Made by a program: the position numbers and the translations under genes. 64,000 bases of DNA from Bactrocera neohumeralis (lineage: Eukaryota; Arthropoda; Insecta; Diptera; Tephritidae), in the NCBI RefSeq assembly GCF_024586455.1, contig NW_026089624.1, positions 18,381,341 to 18,445,340 of the forward strand, written 5' to 3'. How positions within the stretch are numbered: position 1 is the first letter of the stretch; each line of letters begins with the position of its first letter. Shown one piece after another: positions 25,410 to 37,759 of this stretch. The notes beneath the pieces are model-generated. The model had not been told where the DNA came from, searched no databases, and worked only from the letters and a program-made list of their open reading frames with translations.

Positions 25410-26678
25410 TATACATTTAGTATTGCTCATACGAATATGGTACATTTGAGGCATAACTTCATTATTATTATAATATTATCACTTTATTTTAAGTTGTAGT
25501 TTTATTTGCTTAGAAGATAAAAAAAATAAATATTGTAAAATGTATGGAAAAGTAAAAATTATACTCAATACAAAGAGCTTGGATCCTTATGTTTAGGACA
25601 AAGGCGTTTGAAAAAAAATCAACTTTGGAAATAACGGTCACCTTAATCCTCATATGCATGTACATTAGTACATAGCCATAAGTATTGCTTCAGTCGATAC
25701 ATATATTGTAAAATTTAAAAAATCAAATTAATATTCTTTGTATTTCTAACGGTACTTAGGATAGCTAAGGTTTATAAACATTTACATTTAAATGTTTACA
25801 AAAAAACGCAATTCAACAGAAACGCAAACGTAAATAAAAACAATAAAAATTGCAAATATTAACGAGAAGCGAACAAAGAAAACAATATTGAAAAACACAT
25901 ATGCTCACAAACGGAACGAAGCATTTATAAAAAGTTTACTCATACGGGCATTAAAGTGGTTCGGTAGATATGGTTGCTGTTGTTATGTTTGTAGTTGTTC
26001 GGTGATGTATGGATGTATCTAAAATAAAGTTGTTATCCACATTGGTTCTACTCGTGAAATATGCTAGACCTTTATCCTTACAAAGATGTCAGTAGGCAAC
26101 ATTAAAAGTGTCTGGCTGGTCTAGCTATGAGCAACTGTAGCGTTTTCGATGTTGATTATTTCTGTTTTCATTCATATTCCGTGGCTCGTATTTACATTTC
26201 TCTTTGAACTTTAACTAATTCAATAAGCATTTCCTTGAAAAAATAAGTGCGATTATTGTGTGCGTTTACTTTTGCATTGTGACATTTTTTGTTTCGTAAA
26301 CAGCTGTTCATTAGGCTCATCTAGCTTAATCAATTTGTTGTACTATGGTATATTTTATGTTTTAAACTATTTAACTATATACAAATGTATATACATATGT
26401 AATATCTCAAGTTAATAATGTCACAACTACACACTGCCGCCGTTATGCATTGTTATCGATATCCTTATACATACAAATGTATGTAATATACATTAACAAT
26501 ATTTGACACGTCTACAAATACTCTTCGGGATTTCAATATTAGCAATGGGTGCATATGCATATGGTTTATATTAGTATGAATGTATATACTATGTTTAACT
26601 ATGGTTTGAGTTCTTTTAAGCGTCTCTCTTTAACTCAGCAAACGCTAAATCGTTCAGCATCATCTAAATTAGTTGTAC
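25410..26678. other. Downstream flank of the candidate alternative terminal exon
   Basis: This is AT-rich and non-coding on both strands. It would be 3' UTR of the short pan isoform if the exon at 26679-27261 is real. Minus-strand AATAAA hexamers occur at 25483-25488 and 25501-25506. Confidence 0.4.
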
Positions 26679-27261
26679 TTATAAGTTTACATAAGTTGGC
26701 GGCGCCTGTGGTGACGGTTGCTGTTGTCCACTGCTTCCAGCCCCACTACTACCATTAGTACTTGTCGCTGTTGTAGCCGCTGACATCATATTGTTGATAG
26801 CGGATGTGGGTTGTAGCATGTTTGCGGTATTCAAGTTGTTATTATTTGTTTGGGAGGCTTGATTGTTATTGACTTGACCAGCAGCTGCTGCAGCTGCAGC
26901 AACAGCAGCTTGATTCAGTAGTTGGGCTGCGGCGGCATTTATGGAACCATGTCCACTCGCAGCAATAATACCACCATTCGCGCTAACTCCTCCGCCACTA
27001 GGAGACGCTATTAAATTGCTGTTTCCACTGCTACTGCCATTGGCGCAAGAAGTCACTGCTGAATTGAGCATTTGCAGATGATTTGAAGAGGACGTCGAAG
27101 AGGACGACGATGAGGAGGATGATAAATTGGGCATAATAATTGTACTTCCAATACCAGAGACGACTGGTGTCAATATGCCGGTAGTAAGTCCGCGGTTACC
27201 AACACTTACGCCACTTACTCCAACACCTATGGCTGGATTTGACATTGTGCTTAAATTGGGG
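26679..27261 (-). CDS. pan: Candidate alternative 3' terminal exon of pangolin
   Basis: An open frame of 193 codons ends at a stop at 26679-26681. Upstream is atatcggtag|CCCCAATT, and the first base C completes AG from the C-clamp exon to give Ser, then PNLSTMSNPAIGVG. The protein is rich in Ser, Gly, Asn and Ala, with a poly-Ser run about residues 46-60, poly-Ala stretches about 110-130 and a Gln-rich end finishing PPTYVNL. It resembles other fly transcription-factor tails and lies between the C-clamp exon and the main C-terminal exon on the same strand. AATAAA signals on this strand (25483-25506) lie about 1.2 kb downstream. Splicing here would drop the fourth C-clamp cysteine. I do not recognise this sequence from Drosophila, and an unrelated short gene starting at the internal Met is possible. 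Confidence 0.6.
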
Positions 27262-28009
27262 CTACCGATATATTCATAGAAAGATGTCAGGATGCATTTA
27301 TATTTTTATGGTTGCGTGTATTTTCGTTAAAAATTATTTTGTTATTATCATCATTAGTTTAATTATTGTAATTATCCAAAATAATTTCGAGTTGTGCAAG
27401 CGTAAGGAAACAAAGAAGAAGATATTGGATTTGTCTTGATAAATGTTTCTATATTCTATTAAAGTTACAGATATTAGTACATAAAGATAATATACTATAT
27501 GTATTCGAAATACGAATTTGAAAAAAACCAACACAGACAAACACATTCATTCACACCCGTATCAGTTAGTAATAATGGTGATGGTATAAATGTTCAATAT
27601 GTAATAAAAGAAGACGACGCAGAAAAAACATTATTTAAATGTGTACGACGGCAAAGGGAGCGCAAAAGAAAATATATTTTATGGATTCTGGACAACATGG
27701 TATGTATTTAATACTAATAATTTAAAGATTAATGTATTATTTGGTTCTTTTTCGATAAAACAATGAGTCATCAAAAAAACTAAACAATTTTTTTTAATTT
27801 TTTAGAAATTAGTGTTTTTGTTATAGTGTCGGGGGAGGTCGAGCTATAAATTATTTTTTTTTTTACTAAACTACAAGGTTTCTATAAGCTTAAACATTTT
27901 CCCCATCTTTCGCCCCCTTTAAAAAAAGCGCGTTTAATTGGTTGGTTTTTTGCATAAAATGAGTACTGCTTTATTTATTTTTTTTAATTAAATACTGAAA
28001 ACCTGCTAA

Positions 28010-28500
28010 ATTATTCTAGACGGGTGGTATATAGGTGGATAAGGTGGCTCTTTTGGAGCCGGTGTGAAAATTGGACAATGGGCGTGGCACCGCCCACTTT
28101 TTGGTGAAATCCCATATCTCGGGACCCGTCAGACCAATTTCGACTAAATTTAGTATTTGATTTTATTTTAATATTTCTATGTCACAGTGGGAAAATGAGC
28201 GACATCGGACTACAATCACAACTACTTCCCATATAACACAACTTTAAATTCCATTTGATTCTTTCACTTTCCAATACACAAACTACGAAGTAACTGATAA
28301 AACAATAAGATTTTGCTGTAATAATTCCCTTAAACTATGCCACATTTCTACCAAAAATTGTTCAAATCCAACCAAAAATGTTCAAGCCCATAGGTACCGA
28401 AAATGTTGCACCCCTGTATCTTTAGTTGACTTTTGATGGAAAATATCGGTCACTATGTGAAATATGCAATAGAAAATTAGCCCTTCCTTACTCGTTTTAT
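28010..28500 (-). repeat. Family A-like repeat fragment
   Basis: It contains GGGCGTGGCACCGCCCACTT and CCCATATCTCGGGACCCGTC and ends TTAGCCCTTCCTTACTCGTT, the reverse of the family A terminus. The middle differs from the copy at 1816-3300. Confidence 0.55.
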
Positions 28501-28591
28501 TTTAATAAATTGCATTACTATATTCAATCGTGCATTTTTATTCATTTTCATTCATAAAATCACTTTAAATAATTAAAGACCAAATGCTCCT

Positions 28592-28783
28592 ATGTGCGCC
28601 GTAGAAGAACTGGTTGGTCCTATAAACGGGAGAAAATTAATTGGTGTCATTCTGGAGAGCGAAAAAAATGGGGATTATGCAGAGATCCGCAGCAATTTTG
28701 GTACGCCGATAAGAGCGGGACCAGAAGAAGATACGCATATGTATAGTAAACCTCTCAATGAGAAAAACGGAACGCCACTCTGA
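28592..28783 (+). other. Short unidentified open frame in pan intron
   Basis: A 63-codon frame begins MCAVEELVGPINGRKLIGVI and is more balanced in composition than the intron around it. I do not recognise it. It is flanked by GGGGGGTGGGAGAAGG-type sequence (28820-28840) unlike the AT-rich surroundings, so it may be a retroelement scrap. No promoter or splice context supports a gene. Confidence 0.2.
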
Positions 28784-29180
28784 AGTAATGCAAACCAGGG
28801 CGGGCGACAGTTCCTCAGAGAAGGGGGGTGGGAGAAGGGCGCTATTTTAGTGACCTGCAAATGGCATTTAAAGCCTCCTTACCCGTAAAAAAAATTCATG
28901 AAATTATTATGACTAAAGGATTTGTATATAATTCCCTTCTTGTTTAAAACAAAATACGTTTGTTATATAAAAAATATAATATTATTACACATAAAGTAAT
29001 AATAAAAATCAAAGCCAAGCATTTGTGTTAAATCGCTTTAGAGTACGAAATGGTTTCATATTTAGTTCGAAGACTTAATTATGTAACATAAAGTGGTGAT
29101 GTAAAAAGTAGTAAATTTAAAACCACCTGTATTTAAAATAGCAGTTGCTAGGCAAATGTTTAACAATATATGTATATATA

Positions 29181-30095
29181 CAGGGTTTGTCCGGAAAGTA
29201 ATAGGACTGAGTCGATTTAAAAATATTTATTGAACCAATCGTTACAATTCTCAAAACACTTAGGCTCTTTCTGCGTCGATGCAGCGCTGCCAGCGCGATT
29301 TCTAAGCATTGAAGGCGTCACGGAAAGAATTCTCCGGAATAGCCCTGAGAGCCGATATGCATGCTGCTTGGATCCCCTCAGTCGCCTCAAAATGCCTCTT
29401 CATCTCGGGATCATACTCAAATACATGACTCGTCACTTGTGATTACGTTATTCAAAAAATGGGGGTCACTTTCACACATGTTCAAGTTTTCTTGGAACAC
29501 TTTCACTCGCCGCAATTTCTGATCGTCAGTGAGCACTTTTGGGACTATCTTCGCGCACACCTTGCGCATGTTTAAGTGCTCACAATGCCATTCACTACGG
29601 ATTTTGATAAATTTAACATCTGAGCAATTAAACAAATACTTTGTAGATGGTCAGAGTTCCAAACTTTGCACACACGAGTCACATTGTCGGTCTTTGTCGA
29701 AGTCGCAGGTCTCCCAGCACGGTCTTCATCAGCGACCTCTTCCGGGCCCTCCAAAAAGGCCTGGTGCCACCGAAACACACCACTTCTTGCTAAAGAAACA
29801 TCTGGGTAAGCCTGCTTGATATACCAAACGTCTCTGTCGCAAATTTACCGAGTTTTACCCAGAATTTAATCCGTACCTCTGCTCTAACGAACGCTGCATT
29901 TTCGGCTTGTACCACTCACAGAAACACGTGGCTAGAAAATGTTTGTCCTGATTCTCCAGGTGCTCGGAGACAACTGACCAGCCGCTCGTTCGTTAGCTAC
30001 GAACGCCGTCTGCCGAATCCAGTCGGTGCGCGCACGCTCTGAAGTACAGTCGCGGGGGAAGAAAATCAGTCCTATAACTTTCCAGACAAACTCTG
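29181..30095 (-). mobile_element. Decayed mariner element bounded by terminal repeats and TA
   Basis: The left end CAGGGTTTGTCCGGAAAGTA and right end ACTTTCCAGACAAACTCTG form imperfect inverted repeats, with TA on both sides (29179-29180, 30096-30097). Minus-strand frames encode a mariner transposase with frameshifts: MFRWHQAFLEGPEEVADEDR, GRPATSTKTDN, LNLSKSVVNGIVST, VCAKIVPKVLTDDQKLRRV and NNVITSDESCIFEYDPEMKR (first catalytic Asp in SDES). The central catalytic part is deleted, leaving 915 bp. Confidence 0.8.
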
Positions 30096-30394
30096 TATAA
30101 TACATTTTAGCCAGTAGCCGGCTTTTGGTTATTATCTATTACTACCATACCTTAATATAATGTACAGAAATGCTCAAATCAGACAACTGCTCAAAACCTA
30201 CAGAATTTTAGAGTTTAAATCAGCTATGCCTACACCTTGAGTTCGTGAGCGAAATGGGTTTTATGCTTTCTCATGTATGTAACATATCGTATAGCTGTCG
30301 TTGATCAGACTTCACGCGAGCATCAATCATAGCCATATATGTATATCGATTTTTATATCCTAAGTTTTAAGATATCATCACTTCTTTTTCTCAA

Positions 30395-30625
30395 CAAAAA
30401 GCTGGTAATTTGTCGGAACCGCTAATATCGGGCCACTATAGCATATAGCTGCCATTCAAACTAAACGATTGAGATCAAGTTCTAGTAAGGAAGGGTTATT
30501 TTCTAAAACAACGGTACAATCTGTAAAGAAATTTTTCACTATAGCATGTTGCTTCCATACAAACTGACCGATCAAAATCAAGTTTTTTTATATGAACTTT
30601 TTATTTATGAAGAGTTCAGCGCAAC
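30395..30625 (-). repeat. Family B repeat fragments
   Basis: Two inverted pieces of the core occur: ATAGCATATAGCTGCCATTC with AAACGATTGAGATCAAGTTC (30435-30485), and TCCATACAAACTGACCGATC with AAAATCAAGT (30556-30585). A short family A end (AGTAAGGAAGGGTTA) lies between them. Confidence 0.5.
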
Positions 30626-32387
30626 CAAGTTTATAAGTTTGAAATGCGAATTGTTTAAAACATAAATTACGGACGAGCAATTTACATATATTTGCTTTCC
30701 TACCATTTTCACGTTCGAATATACATACGAGTATATACATATGTACATAAATCATTTGGCTCTTACTTTATAAAAATTAACATGTCCGTTTATACGGCAT
30801 AGTAGTTATGTGCATATTTATGTATTTATCTTATTTTTTATTACTAACGTTTAGTACTTAATAATTGAACAAGAAATTGTTGTTCTTTATATATTTTATA
30901 GAAACGTATTTTTAAAATAATATTCACTCATATTTTTTTTTTGTGTGAAATATTTTGCAAAATTTTCAATATCTAATATAATTGCATTTAAGTGTTACAA
31001 TTTTATAAGGTACACAGAAACCTGAATGCAAATAAACTGTTTTTGGAGATTTTCATTTATACATGATATCATATGATAATACTCTTATTCTTGTCTCTTA
31101 TATTACAATAGAAAATATTTGAGATCGTACGTAAGGTGAAATCAATTCAAATACGCCGATTTTGTCATGTAAGTTGTTTTATACCTATAACTACAGAAAC
31201 AATAGGTCTCTTCATAAATGGAGGATATATTTGAATATATGTATACTATTTATATTAATATAGGATATATTTGATTTTGTATCTAAACCAAATATTATTT
31301 TTCTGTTTTGAGCTTTTTGAATTTGAAGGGCCAGTTCCAGCTACATACATATGTATGTATGTATATGGAAAGACAACGACACAAGTTTGTAATTCCTTCA
31401 TAACATATTTATCATTAATGAGACTACGATGCATGATATAAAATATTCGTAACTCGTGAAAGCTGATAACTTGGATCGATGTAAGCTAAAAACTTTTTCG
31501 GCTTGCCCGTCAAACAATGTGTCCGCTAACGCTTATTTGGTATCTTAGAAAATTTATTATGATAAATACTTTGAAATATATTTATATATTAAATTTTAAA
31601 TCAACTAGTGTGTATAATACACTTTGTTAAACCGTAGCAACAAACACCGTCTTCGATTCGTTATATTCTATGACTGTTTATTCGATGTGTTCAAGGCGGT
31701 TATTTTAATTTTTTAATCATTGGAAACTTTACCGTATGTTTGTTAAACCATTATGTGGTTAAGTTCTGTTATTAATTATGTAACAAAACACTGCAACATT
31801 AATTTTGCCATTTATAGAGTTTATTGTCTGGATAAAGTGTTTGTACTAAATTGTTGTTTGTTTGTTTAACTCAAATGAAACCAAAAATATAAAATGAAGG
31901 TGTAGATGACTACATTGTGCATGATAATTGGAAGTTCTTATAGGTGGTAAAATGTTAGTGATGGTACTATGTGTGTATGTATACACATTTATAAGTGTAT
32001 TATCTTTTAAAGCTAAACTAGATTAAAATACAGAGCGTTCGGTTGCATAAAGTGAGTTCTCTAAATATTATCCAGCAAACGCATCAGCATTCAAGCTCAT
32101 ATGTCAAATTAATAAAAGTGAACTCAACCGTCTCAATTTCTTAAAAATATATATGAAGTAACCGCCTTTCCCCACTCAATGGTGTTTATTTATTATTAAA
32201 TTAAAATTGTATCGAAACAATCTCTGCAGTTTCCTATCCATATTATTAGGCTAATTTTTCACTCGTTTTAATTGGAAAGGGTACAAACTTGTTCAACATT
32301 ATCCACATTATTAGCTCAGGTTTGAACAGCAAAGGGGAAAGTTCTTTCTTAATATTTATTAGCAACATACGCTAAAATTTAGCAACA

Positions 32388-32480
32388 ACAAGTAAGGAGA
32401 GGCTATGTTCGGGTGTAAGCCAACATTTTATATTCTTGCAACTTGCAAAGTTCAAAGCCGGCGAAATACTTATGCATAGG
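32388..32480 (+). repeat. Family A terminal fragment
   Basis: CAAGTAAGGAGAGGCTATGT and TTCGGGTGTAAGCCAACATT are followed by TTATATTCTTGCAACTTGCA. Only the left end of the repeat is recognisable. Confidence 0.55.
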
Positions 32481-33411
32481 TGTTTGCAAAACTTTGTATT
32501 AAACCTGCACATTGGCCGATATATGTCATTAAAAATATACTGGAATTTCAAAAATCTTTATAATTAATCATTATAATTATAACTAAGCAAAAGCACATGC
32601 AAATGAAGGCAAAGCGTATGTACTAACGCATGAAATAAGTGTGTATGCACGCGAAATTGGGCGTGATACTTTTTCAAGTACTCGGTCAGTGATCCAATAC
32701 GTATGTATATTTTAATGTATAGTACATACATATATATTTATAGGCAAGCATTTAAGTAGAAATAAAAACTTTACTGAATTGTAAAAAAATATAATATAAA
32801 CTCAATACAAGCAATTGTGTTCTATTCAGTTAGTGGGTTTGGGATTTAGAGTTCGTCGCTAAGTATTTATGTATTACATTGAAAGTGTTGTTGTTTAAAT
32901 ATATAAATATATAAGTTATAATAATTATAATAATTATATATATTTATGTATATATATTTAGCATATACATACATATTTGTACATGAAGTATAAGTAAGAA
33001 TGATAGAAGTACAGATTGCGACAATTTCGTATGGTTACTTTGGCAAGATCAAAATGTTTGCATATATTTACGTTTGGGTATTCTGAAAAACTTTCACGGT
33101 GCTTTATACTATTAGTAAGAACAAATGCTTATACACCATGGTTCAAATTAATATAATCGTCGTTGAAATCAGATAAAAGATTGATTAATAACAGGATTTT
33201 TGAAAATCCGGATGACTTTACTCCATCTGATTGGCGATGATATGTTAGGATGTTACGCATCTTTATAAAACCCAGCGACGATTTAATTAGTATGTATGTA
33301 CATGTTAATGGCATGTGGTATTGGCTAAAATAGATCGATGATAGAGGATTTATCATTTCTCAACATTTTCCAATATTGTCAACACTTGAAGGTATTTAGC
33401 CAGATGTGATC

Positions 33412-34153
33412 CTGGCAGTGAACGAGGGCAAAACGAAATATCTCCTGTCATCAAACAAACAGTCGTCGCACTCGCGACTTGGCACTCACGTCACTGTAGA
33501 CAGTCATAACTTTGAAGTTGTAGATAATTTCGTCTATCTTGGAACCAGCGTAATCACCACCAACAATGTCAGCCCGGAAATCCAACGTAGGATTGCTCTT
33601 GCCAACAGGTGCTACTTCGGGCTGAGTAGACAATTGAAAAGTAAAGTCCTCTCTCGACGAACAAAAGCTAAACTCTATAAGTCACTCATAATTCCCGTCC
33701 TGCTTTATGGTGCAGAGGCTTGGGCGATGACAGCAACCGATGAGTCGACGTTACGAGTTTTCGAGAGAAAAATTCTGCGAAAGATTTATGGTTCTTTGCG
33801 CATTGGCCACGGCGAATATCGCATTCGATGGAACGATGAGCTGTACGAGATATACGACGACATTGACATAGTTCAGCGAATTAAAAGACAGCGGCTACGC
33901 TGGCTAGGTCATGTTGTCCGGATGGATGAAAACACTCGAGCTCTGAAAGTATTCGACGCAGTACCCGCCGGGGGAAGCAGAGGAAGAGGAAGACCTCCAC
34001 TCCGTTGGAAGGACCAAGTGGAGAAGGACCTGGCTTCGCTTGCAATATCCAATTGACGCCACGTAGCGAAAAGAAGAAACGACTGGCGCGCTGTTGTTAA
34101 CTCGGCTATAATCGCGTAAGCGGTGTCTACGCCAATTAAGAAGAAGAAGAAGA
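33412..34153 (+). pseudogene. RTE-like retrotransposon 3' fragment (open C-terminus of RT)
   Basis: A 5'-truncated copy keeps 216 codons open (33406-34056): LAVNEGKTKYLLSSNKQ, VDSHNFEVVDNFVYLGTS, KLYKSLIIPVLLYGAEAW, then RIRWNDELYEIYDDIDIVQR and RQRLRWLGHVVRMDE. It ends in the 3' UTR and an AAGAAGAAGAAGAAG tail (34138-34153). Truncation at the 5' end is usual for LINE insertions. It lies antisense to pan within an intron. Confidence 0.85.
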
Positions 34154-34920
34154 TCCTTTCAAAGGGAATAAAATATTTGGTTTCACCCGAACTTAGCTTT
34201 TCCATACTAGTTTTTTAATATAATCTTACATATGAGTATACTCACGAGGTTTTAATTACTTCTTCCATAACCATGATAGCTTCAATCGGCACAAATCTTT
34301 GAAAAATTATTGATAGATGGGTTTTGCCATTTCACGTCTAAATACTGCTGCTGGTCGGTTATATACCGTATATTTCGTTCAATAAGGGAGTTAGGGATAA
34401 GGCAGTGAAATTCTTTCTGACAAAATTGGGCATCAGAGATCAAATATCTTTCACTTTCGAATCAAAACCCAGAATTTTCAAGAACGAAAAATTTGTCCCG
34501 AAGACGAGACAAAAAGAGCAAGATCAGAACCAAAAAATCACCCAATATACGTTATCATCTATTTTTTGCTTTATGTTATCATAAAGTTTGACAAATAGCT
34601 GCACATCTTCGACTGCTGATTGTGTATCAGTTGTTGATTATTACTGATCTCATTTATGTAATGTTCGATCGAACTATTAACGAATTGAGGATTAATACCT
34701 TTTTGTCGACTCACACCAGAAAAGTAGCGAACATTCATCTGTATTTTTACAATCTCGAATCTTGTTGATATAGAGTGTAACAGTTTAGTTCACCTAACAA
34801 TAATTTGTAACTGCTTTAAAATATATAATTTTAACTCCAAAGGTTGTCAAAACCATAAGCTTTTAAAGATGTGCCTATTACTGACTTTTTATCGAAAACG
34901 CCAGTAAATAATTGGATGTA

Positions 34921-35204
34921 CTTTTAAGATGCGGATGAATTTTATTTTTCTAATAGCAATGTGTAAAACACCCAATGAAAAAGAAAAACGACCATTTCAA
35001 AAAAGGACTACGATATTAGGACATGCACTTGGAAGGTAAGGGACCGGACCTTCCAAGTGCATGTCCTAATATCGTAGTCCTTATTTCGTTTGAAATGGTC
35101 GTCATCAAAAGGGGGGTCACTCATCCGAGGCTTGTTGCGTCTTTTCATTGGGGTGTTTTTTACACATTGCTATTAGAAAAATAAAATTCATCCGCATCTT
35201 AAAA
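34921..35204. repeat. Large imperfect palindrome at the 5' end of the RTE copy
   Basis: The inner arms 35003-35037 and 35048-35082 are perfectly complementary over 35 bases around a 10-base centre (AAGGGACCGG). The outer arms (34921-34981 and 35141-35204) match over about 60 bases with few differences. The right arm carries about 40 extra bases between the stems. The sequence belongs to the RTE 5' region, seen once in normal form at 4345-4490. Confidence 0.85.
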
Positions 35205-37734
35205 GTGACTGGTTGATGTCCTCGTCAAAATAAAGGCTGACATCACCGCCGTCCAAGAAATGCGATGGACGGGCCAATCAATGAGACGAGTAGGTCCTTA
35301 TGACATTTACTACAGTGGCCATATAAAAGAGCGCAAGTTTGGTGTGGGATTCGTGGTCGGAAAGAGACTACGTCGCCGAGTACTATCATTCACTCCGGTG
35401 GATAACGTTTAGCCACTATTTGCGCCCACGCCCCGATGGAAGAGAAAGACGATGTGACCAAAGATTCCTTCTATCACGGTATCTTTAGCACTATGGTCGG
35501 TAAATTCAGCCTCCACGACGAAACATCCCCGAGGTCCTAACATCGACTCGGACCACTATCTCGTTGCAGCCAAGATTCGCACCCGCCTCTGTGCAGCAAA
35601 AAACGCACGCCAACAAACACAAGGAAGGTTCGACCTCGAAAAGCTGCAATCACAACAGACAGCCGAACGATTTTCTACTCGGCTTGCACTCCTGCTCTCT
35701 GAGAGCACTCGTCAACAACTCGGTATAAGGGAACTGTGGGACGGCATTTCAAACTCCTTACGTACAGCTGCAACCGAAACCATTGGTTTTCGAAAAATGT
35801 AAATGAACAGCTGGTACGACGAGGAGTACCGTGTCGCAGCGGAAAGAAAACAGGCTGCCTACCTCGCAACGTTACGATCGACCACAACACGTGGGGGATG
35901 GGATAGATACCGAGAGTTGAAGAGGGAAGCGGGTCGCATTTGCAGACAGAAAAAGAAAGAGGCTGAAATGCGTGATTATGAAGAGCTCGATAAGCTGGCC
36001 GACAAGGGTAATGCTCGAAAATTCTAAGATAAGATGCGGCGGCTAACTGAAGGTTTCAATACCGATGCGTACTCTTGTAGAACCCCCAATGGTGATCTAG
36101 TGACCGATGCCCATAGCATACTTAAATTATGGAGGCAACACTTCTCCAGCCTGCTGAATGGCAGTGAACGTACAACGCCAGGAGAAGGCGAACCCGATTT
36201 CCCAATCGATGACGATGGAGCAGACGTTCCATTGCCCGACCATGAAGAAGTTCGAATAGCAATTACCCGTCTGAAGAACAACAAAGCAGCGGTGCCGATG
36301 GATTGCCGGTCGAGCTATTCAAACACAGCGGCGAAGAACTGATAAGGAGCATGCATCAGCTTCTTTGTAAAATATGGTCGGACGAAAGCATGCCCAACGA
36401 TTGAAGTTTATGTGTGCTCTGCCCAATCCATAAAAAAGGAGACCTCACAATCTGCGCTAACTACCGTGGGATAAGCCTCCTCAACCTCACATATAAGGTT
36501 CTATCGAGCGTATTAAGTGAAAGATTAAAGCCCACCGTCAACAAACTGATTGGACCTTATCAGTGTGGCTTTAGACCTGGCAAATCAACAACCGACCAGA
36601 TATTCACCATGCACCAAATATTGGAAAAGACCCGTGAAAGAAGAATCGACACACACCACCTCTTCGTCGATTTCAAAGCTGCTTTCAACAGCACGAAAAG
36701 GAGCTGCCTTTATGCTGCGATGTCTGAATTTGGTATCCCCGCAAAACTCATACGGCTGTCTTAACTGACGTTGAGCAACACCAAAAGCTCCGCCAGAATC
36801 GGGAAGGAGCTCTTCGAGCCGTTCGATACCAAACGAGGTTTCAGACAATACGACTCCCTATGGTGCGACTTCTTCAATCTTCTGCTGGAAAAAATACTTC
36901 GAGCTGCAGAACTTGCACTGGCGTATGCCGATGATATTGATCTCATCGGTCTCAACACCCGCGCCGTTAGTTCTGCTTTCTCCAGACTGGACAAGGAAGC
37001 AAAACAAATGGGTTTGGTAGTGAACGAGGGCAAGACGAAATATCTCTTGTCATCAAACAACCAGTCGTCGCGACTTGGCACTCACGTCACTGTTGACAGT
37101 CATAACTTTGAAGTTGTAGATAGTTTCGTATATTTGGGAACCAGCATAAACACCACCAACAATGTCAGCCTGGAAATCCAACGTAGGAAAACTCTTGCCA
37201 ACAGGTGCTACTTCGAACTGAGTGGGCAATTGAAAAGTGAAGTTCTCTCTCGACGAACAAAAACCAAACTCTATAAGCCGCTCATAATTCCCGTCCTGGT
37301 ATATGGTGCAGAGGCTTGGACGATGACATCAACTGATGAGTCGACGTTGCGAGTTTTCGAGGGAAAAGTTCTGTGAAAGATTTGTGGTCCTTTGCACATT
37401 GGCCACGGCGAATATCGAATTCGATGGAACGATGAGCTATACGAGATATACGACGACATTGACATAGTTCAGCGAATTAAAAGACAGCGGCTACGCTGTC
37501 TAGGTCATGTTGTCCGAATGAACGAAAACACTCCAGCTCTGAAAGTAATCGACGCAGTACCCGCAGGGGGAAGCAGAGGAAGAGGAAGACCTCCACTATG
37601 TTGGAAGGACCAGGTGGAGAAGGACCTGGCTACGCTTGGCGTAGCCACGTAGCGAAAAGAAGAAACGGCTGGTGCGCTGTTGTTAACTCGGCTATAATCG
37701 CGTAAGCGGTGTCTAATCAAATTAAGAAGAAGAA
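34921..37734 (+). pseudogene. RTE-like retrotransposon copy, longest in the window
   Basis: The 5' part is rearranged into a hairpin (34921-35204). It is followed by endonuclease pieces (35205-35560: VQEMRWTGQ, FGVGFVVGKRLRRRVLSFTP), a deletion, then the pre-RT linker and RT: CPIHKKGDLTICANYRGISL (36420), PYQCGFRPGKSTTDQIFTMH (36560), LFVDFKAAF and the catalytic YADD at 36924-36935. It continues to YGAEAW, RCLGHVVRM and the AAGAAGAAG tail. Stops and frameshifts (for example 36025, 36762, 37375) make it dead. It is antisense to pan in an intron. Confidence 0.88.
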
Positions 37735-37759
37735 TAGCAATGTACTCTTTTGTCACAAA

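Noticed and set aside
27499..27711. 70-codon plus-strand frame with a charged end, next to the alternative exon
   Set aside because: It has no family match, no conserved context and no splice support. It is compatible with chance in AT-rich intron.
30001..30060. GC-rich stretch suggesting a promoter or CpG island
   Set aside because: It is the end of the mariner element bounded at 30095, and fly promoters do not depend on CpG islands.
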